DNA from: Eubacterium limosum
GTDB taxonomy: Bacteria > Bacillota > Clostridia > Eubacteriales > Eubacteriaceae
NCBI GenBank assembly: GCA_959020865.1
Contig: CAUEUD010000123.1
Coordinates: 1 to 10,603 of the forward strand
DNA: 10,603 nt
Direction of reading: 5' to 3'
Below, piece after piece: positions 6,597-10,603 of this stretch. Each line of letters begins with the position of its first letter. The first letter of the stretch is position 1. The position numbers and the translations under genes are program-made. The notes under the pieces were generated by a model, which saw only the letters and a list, made by a program, of their open reading frames with translations, did no database searches and had not been told where the DNA came from.

Positions 6597-7349
6597 ATGA
6601 CAAACATAGAAACAAACGATAAAAGAAAGCATTGCCCACACTGCGGAGCGCCCCTTCCAGAGGAGGCCACCTTTTGTCCGAGCTGCATGACAAAACTGTT
6701 ACAGGAGGAAGTGTTAAAACCACCCAAAAACAGGAGCCTGACCGTTAAATGGAAAATTTTGACAGCCATTGCCATTGTGCTGCTTTTAATCTTGGGGGCA
6801 GTATTTGGATATGCTATTGCCCGGAAAACAAAGCCGGAGGACAACAGCCCCGCAGGCGTTTTTGAAAACAGCCTGATGGCCGCCCAGAAAGAGCTGCACT
6901 ATCAAAAGCAGATACCGATTAAAGCAGTCACAGCCTTTTCAGATACCTCAGAAAGCAGCTATAGACCCATCGACGGGGTGGATACAGGCGTCAGCATTGA
7001 TGCGCTGGAGGGGATTAAGGCAGAAGTCTGGTTCAACAGAGAAGGAACGAACTTCTATATTCGTGTAATGCATGTCGATGAAGCCGATAAGACGGCAGTG
7101 TGCCAGCTCATCGAGATGATTTTCACAGCATTTACCCGGGAAAGTCCAGATGCTTCTTTCTTAACCTTTATAAAAAGCAATACCGATTTTAAAAATAAAC
7201 TTATGTTAGAAGATACCACAGAAGGACGAACGCTGAACGGCACATTTAATAACTATGCCTGCCAATGGAAAGTGATACCATTCGTGTACCCCGGTGCAGA
7301 TGGCGCAGGATGGAGCTATGATTTTTTATTGACAGCTAAAAAGAACTAA
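6597..7349 (+). CDS. Second zinc-ribbon single-pass membrane protein
   Basis: The 250-residue product has a zinc ribbon (C13, C16, C27, C30: HCPHCGAPLP and FCPSCM), a short basic linker, one transmembrane helix (about 53-75) and an extracellular domain of about 170 residues that I do not recognise. The architecture copies that of the first operon gene, but the ectodomains show no obvious similarity by eye. The ectodomain has C169 and C222, which could form a disulfide. Only two bases separate the previous stop codon from this ATG. The nearest ribosome-binding sequence (GGAGGGGG) is about 16 bases upstream, too far for efficient new initiation, and no in-frame start lies closer to it. Translation probably depends on coupling to the lipoprotein gene. 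The stop codon lies in the second copy of the repeated hairpin element and a terminator ends the operon. Confidence 0.85.
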   Translation: MTNIETNDKRKHCPHCGAPLPEEATFCPSCMTKLLQEEVLKPPKNRSLTVKWKILTAIAIVLLLILGAVFGYAIARKTKPEDNSPAGVFENSLMAAQKELHYQKQIPIKAVTAFSDTSESSYRPIDGVDTGVSIDALEGIKAEVWFNREGTNFYIRVMHVDEADKTAVCQLIEMIFTAFTRESPDASFLTFIKSNTDFKNKLMLEDTTEGRTLNGTFNNYACQWKVIPFVYPGADGAGWSYDFLLTAKKN

Positions 7350-7369
7350 GCAGCCCGCTTAGGACAAAA
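7345..7369 (+). repeat. 25-nt stop-codon hairpin element, copy 2
   Basis: It matches 3963-3987 at 23 of 25 positions and includes the TAA stop (7347-7349). CTAAGC (7346-7351) pairs perfectly with GCTTAG (7357-7362) around the loop AGCCC. GACAAAA follows and leads into the terminator stem, as in copy 1. Confidence 0.75.
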
Positions 7370-7409
7370 CCCGCCTTATGAGCTATTATACGCATAAAGC
7401 GGGTTTTTT
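7366..7409 (+). terminator. Intrinsic terminator of the zinc-ribbon operon
   Basis: AAAACCCGC (7366-7374) pairs with GCGGGTTTT (7399-7407). After one mismatch an inner TTATG/CATAA helix continues, around a 12-base loop. A run of six T follows the 3' arm. Confidence 0.88.
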
Positions 7410-7422
7410 ATGTGAATTTTTC

Positions 7423-7451
7423 GTGACAATTAGTGACATATAGTATATAAT
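7423..7451 (+). promoter_or_regulatory. Sigma-A-type promoter of the LRR protein gene
   Basis: GTGACA (7423-7428), 17 bases, TATAAT (7446-7451) gives a near-consensus promoter with a start point near 7458. The untranslated leader is about 29 bases and contains AGGAAGG 8 bases before the ATG at 7487. Confidence 0.78.
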
Positions 7452-7473
7452 TATGACAAATAGTATATTTTAG
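7424..7473 (+). repeat. Phased direct repeats in the LRR gene promoter
   Basis: TGACA recurs at 7424, 7434 and 7454. The first copy is a 10-base half unit (TGACAATTAG). The second and third are adjacent 20-base units, TGACA(T/A)ATAGTATAT plus five AT-rich bases, alike at 16 of 20 positions. The 10- and 20-base spacing puts all three copies on one face of the helix. They overlay the -35, the spacer/-10 and the start point of the promoter. Confidence 0.65.
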
Positions 7474-7486
7474 GAAGGAAAATAAA

Positions 7487-10400
7487 ATGAAAAAGAAAAT
7501 TTTAGCATTACTGCTGGCCCTTGTGCTTTGCGTTTCAACCATTCCAGTAAGTGTCTTTGCTGAAACGCCAGAAGAAGCAGAAGAAAATTTCATTGAAACA
7601 GACCAACAGGTAGTGGAGGCACCAAATGAACAGAGACTGCCTGAGGGAGAGGCATTAACAGATGATGGACTTCGATATAAGGTGAATGAGAATGACACCA
7701 TCACCATCACCGGCTACAGCGGAACGGGAGGCGATATTACCATTCCGTCAACCATCGAGGATAAACGGGTCAGCACCATTGCCTACAGCGCTTTTTCAAA
7801 CAACCTGAGCATCACGGGCGTTACGGTGGAGGAAGGCCTGGGCGCCATTGAGCACAATGCTTTTTATGGCTGTAAAAACCTGGTAGAGCTTTTACTGCCG
7901 GATACAATTACGAGTATTGGTTCCGCTGCTTTCGCGAATTGCGGTCTAAAAAATACAAATGGCTTTAGCGAACTGATGTATATAAACTATCTATATTTAG
8001 ATTTGGATGATAATGATATCACAGACCTAAGTGGATTGAAGGGGTTGAGTAATCTCACAAGTGTGCGTTTGAAAGGAAATGTTAATCTGGAGGATATCAC
8101 CCCACTAAAAACCCTGAATAATTTGCAAATTGTTAATCTTTATGGCACAAAAGTAAGCAATGCCGATAAACTTGCGTTACTCCGCCTGCCAGACCGCATT
8201 GAGATGGAAATGGATCTGGACTATCAGTACCGTTTCTCAATGACACCGACCCTTCTTAGTGAAGGAGTTATCAGAGAATCCAATGATCCTGAGATTTTTT
8301 CTTATCATTTTGACAATAATGCAGGAATGGAGTATTTGCAAGCTCATAAATTAGGCCAGGCAAAACTGCGTTTCAAGCTAAATGACGCGGTGAGAGAAAT
8401 TCCGGTCAATGTTGTTCCAGCCAAGGAAGAAAAAGTAATCGCCAATGATGAGAACGGCATTCCGGATAAAATCCTGTATGGCGCAGTCATGGCCGCGGCA
8501 GATGCCAACCACGATAATATTTTGACTAACAAAGAGACTGCGGGATTGACAAGCTTAACGGTCAACCGCGATTATTCCAATGACGGTATTACCAGCCTTA
8601 AAGGAATCGGCTATTTGAAAAATTTAGAATCACTCTATTTATATAGCCACGATAAGCTGGCCGATTTAGAGGGGATCGAAGCTCTATCCAAGCTTACATA
8701 TTTAGATTTACCAACTTATGGTGAAATTACAGACATTGCCCCTGTTACAAAATTAAAAAATTTAACTTCATTGAACATTGGCGGAAAGAATCTATCCAGT
8801 TTAGAAGGAATCGAAAACCTGACCAATTTGACGAGCTTAAATATTTCAGGAAGTTTCAAAGATATTGGGAGCATTGCATCATTAAAACAATTGAATTATC
8901 TGTATATAAACAGTTCCAGTTCAGAATTTACAGATATGAAAGGGGTTGAGAACTTAAAGAGATTATCGTCTTTAAATGTGTCGGCTAATGCTCTGAAAGA
9001 TATCACAGGGATTGAGAAGCTGAGAAATTTATCCTATTTAATAATTTCCAGCCGTTCGCTCAATGATTATCAGAAAATTGGAAAATTGAGCCAACTGACT
9101 TCGTTGTCGATTGATGCTGCGGAGATAACAAATCTTGATGGTCTTGATAATTTAAAAGAGCTGACCAACTTGACCCTCTATTCAGCCAATCAGCTGAAAA
9201 ATTTAAAAGGCATTGAAAAGTTGAAAAAACTACAAACTTTGAATATTAACAGCGCAAACAAGCTTGAGAGCCTCGACGGCATTGAGACTTTAACCAATTT
9301 ACAGAATTTATCTGTTTCTTGCTATGGCATGGGAGAAACAAGCTCAAATCTATTTACCAGCCTTCCAGACCTCAGCAAACTGGATCAGTTAACGGGTCTT
9401 TCCATCAGCGGTTCAAAAATAGCGAACATCGACGGTTTAAAAAATCTTAAAAGCATCCGCGAGTTAAGTCTAGGAAACAACCAGCTGGAAAGCATCAACG
9501 GCATCGAAAACCTGACGACTTTAGAGTCTTTAAACCTGGGAAACAATAAACTGACCCTTGATAACTTTGAGAAAATTGGTCAGTTGAAAGATTTAAAGGG
9601 GCTCAGCCTTTCAGGTTTTACGGGAGACACCGGTAATGCTGTCAAGAGCTTTGACGGCGTTGAAAACCTTCAGAGCCTTAAGGAATTAAATCTTAACGGG
9701 GTCGCCCTGAAAGATGTTCCCATGGACGGCATCGGTCAGCTCAAAAATCTGGAACTGCTGGATCTTTCTACCTGCGGCCTGGAAACTCTGCCGGATCTGA
9801 CGAGCATGACCCTGCTTAAAAAAGAACGGCAACCAGGGGAGAGTGTTTATTCCGCCGCTTACCGCACTAGCTTCCAGTACAACCACCTGACCCTGGATGA
9901 GCTCAACGCGAAGCTGCCGGCCCAGCTCACCAAGGACAGTGCTTGGATAAAATTACAGGAGGGCACCATCCCGCCGGAAAGCGCCACGGATCAAGCCCTG
10001 GATCAGCTGAAAGACCCGGATGTCGAAAAAGCGGAAATTATTGTGGCACAGCCAGAAGTACTGGCGCCCGATGTTTTTGAGACCGCCAAAGAGACCGGTA
10101 AAAAGGTTACCGTCACCGTGGTGGACCCGGGAAGCAACCGAACCAAATATTCATGGACATTTGATGGCAAAGAGATCAGCGATACAGCGCTCGATGTCAA
10201 TCTTGAAATAAATGTCGACAGTAACGTGCAGGGAGTCAATGATATTATCGCAGAAAGCTCCAAAGAAATTAATGCGATGACACTCTCTTTCCAACACGCA
10301 GGTAACCTCCCTGCACCAGCGACTGTCAAAATTTATGTCGGAGACAAATACCGCGACGGACAGACCCTCTGGCTCTACTACTACAACAAAAATGACGACA

Positions 10401-10564
10401 AAATAGAAATGCAGTCCCAGGGGATTGTTGTGAAGGATGGTTACGCCGAATTGACTATCACCCATTGTTCCGATTACGTCCTGACCGATCAGGAATTAGA
10501 TGGAAATAAAGTCATCAATAATGGCTCGTCAAATAATGGACAGAATCGCCTGTTATCCGTCTGA
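7487..10564 (+). CDS. Large secreted leucine-rich-repeat surface protein with EF-hand-like loop
   Basis: The 1025-residue product has a classical signal peptide (KKK start, hydrophobic core, probable cut after VFA at residue 25). Next come an acidic stretch (26-60) and BspA-type repeats (about 62-155: ITIPSTI, STIAYSAFSNN, AIEHNAFYGCKNL). Internalin-like repeats cover about 165-235, and a beta-rich, possibly Ig-like insert about 240-312. A calcium-loop motif DANHDNILTNKE (339-350; D339, N341, D343, E350) leads into a second block of roughly 17-18 internalin-type repeats (about 351-775) with the theme L-x-GIE-x-L-x-NLTSLNI. A beta-rich C-terminal region (about 830-1003) ends TITHCSDYVLTD, followed by an Asn/Gly/Ser tail. 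Such repeats usually bind proteins or glycans at the cell surface. No LPxTG motif, membrane anchor, SLH or cell-wall-binding repeat is seen, so attachment is unclear. Codon use shifts within the gene: the repeat core is rich in TTA/TTG leucine codons, the 3' part in CTG. Confidence 0.92.
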   Translation: MKKKILALLLALVLCVSTIPVSVFAETPEEAEENFIETDQQVVEAPNEQRLPEGEALTDDGLRYKVNENDTITITGYSGTGGDITIPSTIEDKRVSTIAYSAFSNNLSITGVTVEEGLGAIEHNAFYGCKNLVELLLPDTITSIGSAAFANCGLKNTNGFSELMYINYLYLDLDDNDITDLSGLKGLSNLTSVRLKGNVNLEDITPLKTLNNLQIVNLYGTKVSNADKLALLRLPDRIEMEMDLDYQYRFSMTPTLLSEGVIRESNDPEIFSYHFDNNAGMEYLQAHKLGQAKLRFKLNDAVREIPVNVVPAKEEKVIANDENGIPDKILYGAVMAAADANHDNILTNKETAGLTSLTVNRDYSNDGITSLKGIGYLKNLESLYLYSHDKLADLEGIEALSKLTYLDLPTYGEITDIAPVTKLKNLTSLNIGGKNLSSLEGIENLTNLTSLNISGSFKDIGSIASLKQLNYLYINSSSSEFTDMKGVENLKRLSSLNVSANALKDITGIEKLRNLSYLIISSRSLNDYQKIGKLSQLTSLSIDAAEITNLDGLDNLKELTNLTLYSANQLKNLKGIEKLKKLQTLNINSANKLESLDGIETLTNLQNLSVSCYGMGETSSNLFTSLPDLSKLDQLTGLSISGSKIANIDGLKNLKSIRELSLGNNQLESINGIENLTTLESLNLGNNKLTLDNFEKIGQLKDLKGLSLSGFTGDTGNAVKSFDGVENLQSLKELNLNGVALKDVPMDGIGQLKNLELLDLSTCGLETLPDLTSMTLLKKERQPGESVYSAAYRTSFQYNHLTLDELNAKLPAQLTKDSAWIKLQEGTIPPESATDQALDQLKDPDVEKAEIIVAQPEVLAPDVFETAKETGKKVTVTVVDPGSNRTKYSWTFDGKEISDTALDVNLEINVDSNVQGVNDIIAESSKEINAMTLSFQHAGNLPAPATVKIYVGDKYRDGQTLWLYYYNKNDDKIEMQSQGIVVKDGYAELTITHCSDYVLTDQELDGNKVINNGSSNNGQNRLLSV

Positions 10565-10603
10565 TCACCTGATTTCGTGCGGAACGCCGGGATGCGAGGT
10601 GTT

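Noticed and set aside
7350..7486. Riboswitch or other structured leader before the LRR gene
   Set aside because: The interval is fully explained by the operon terminator and the promoter repeats. The predicted leader is only about 29 bases long, too short for a known riboswitch.
8560..9790. Periodic sequence in the LRR gene as a tandem DNA repeat or CRISPR-like array
   Set aside because: The periodicity is at protein level (about 21-25 residues) with strongly diverged nucleotides. There are no identical repeats separated by unique spacers.
10003..10329. Minus-strand open frame within the 3' part of the LRR gene
   Set aside because: It overlaps the secreted-protein reading frame completely, has no ribosome site and no recognisable domain.
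10565..10603. Possible frameshifted LPxTG cell-wall sorting signal after the LRR gene
   Set aside because: The two other plus-strand frames give no LPxTG-like motif, hydrophobic helix or basic tail in the 39 remaining bases, so a simple frameshift within the window is not supported.

Overview
The window looks like chromosomal DNA of a low-to-middle GC Gram-positive bacterium of the Clostridia, probably Eubacterium limosum or a relative. That placement is inference from family content, Shine-Dalgarno strength and Gram-positive surface features; no rRNA or housekeeping marker is present. The first 2.7 kb is GC-richer (about 55% in lines counted by hand). The region from about 2.76 kb drops sharply (lines of 30-40%), which suggests ordinary chromosome next to an accessory surface/signalling region.

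Layout. Positions 1-1330 (minus) hold a MarR regulator translationally coupled to a DegV-family lipid-binding protein whose last residues run off the left edge. A consensus promoter and a 27-bp imperfect palindrome lie upstream, suggesting autorepression. Positions 1546-2718 (plus) encode a VanZ-RDD membrane fusion protein with a TTG start, ended by a strong bidirectional terminator. Positions 2764-3189 (minus) and 3260-3967 (plus) are a divergent pair: an HTH protein and a compact Ser/Thr kinase with a DFD metal motif and no glycine-rich loop. The two share a 70-bp control region with a perfect 10-bp palindrome over the predicted -10 elements. A second XRE regulator (4024-4362, minus) diverges from a three-gene operon (4522-7349, plus). 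That operon encodes a zinc-ribbon/one-TM/ectodomain protein, a lipoprotein with a chitobiase C-terminal-like domain, and a second zinc-ribbon/one-TM protein. The first two seem to share a C-terminal domain. The last gene (7487-10564, plus) encodes a 1025-residue secreted leucine-rich-repeat protein with an EF-hand-like loop. Its promoter is built into phased direct repeats.

How the parts may work together. From 2764 onward there are two small DNA-binding proteins, one soluble kinase, two proteins joining a cytoplasmic zinc ribbon to an extracellular domain, one lipoprotein and one large surface LRR protein. A signalling system controlling cell-surface functions would fit, but nothing in the sequence proves that the genes form one pathway. 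The best physical link is a 25-nt element that overlaps the stop codons of the kinase gene and of the last operon gene. It forms a small hairpin just before each gene's terminator. No tRNA, rRNA, CRISPR array, transposase or integrase was seen. The gene-free stretches are all under 300 bases and are described in the promoter and terminator entries; the last 39 bases after the LRR gene show nothing recognisable.
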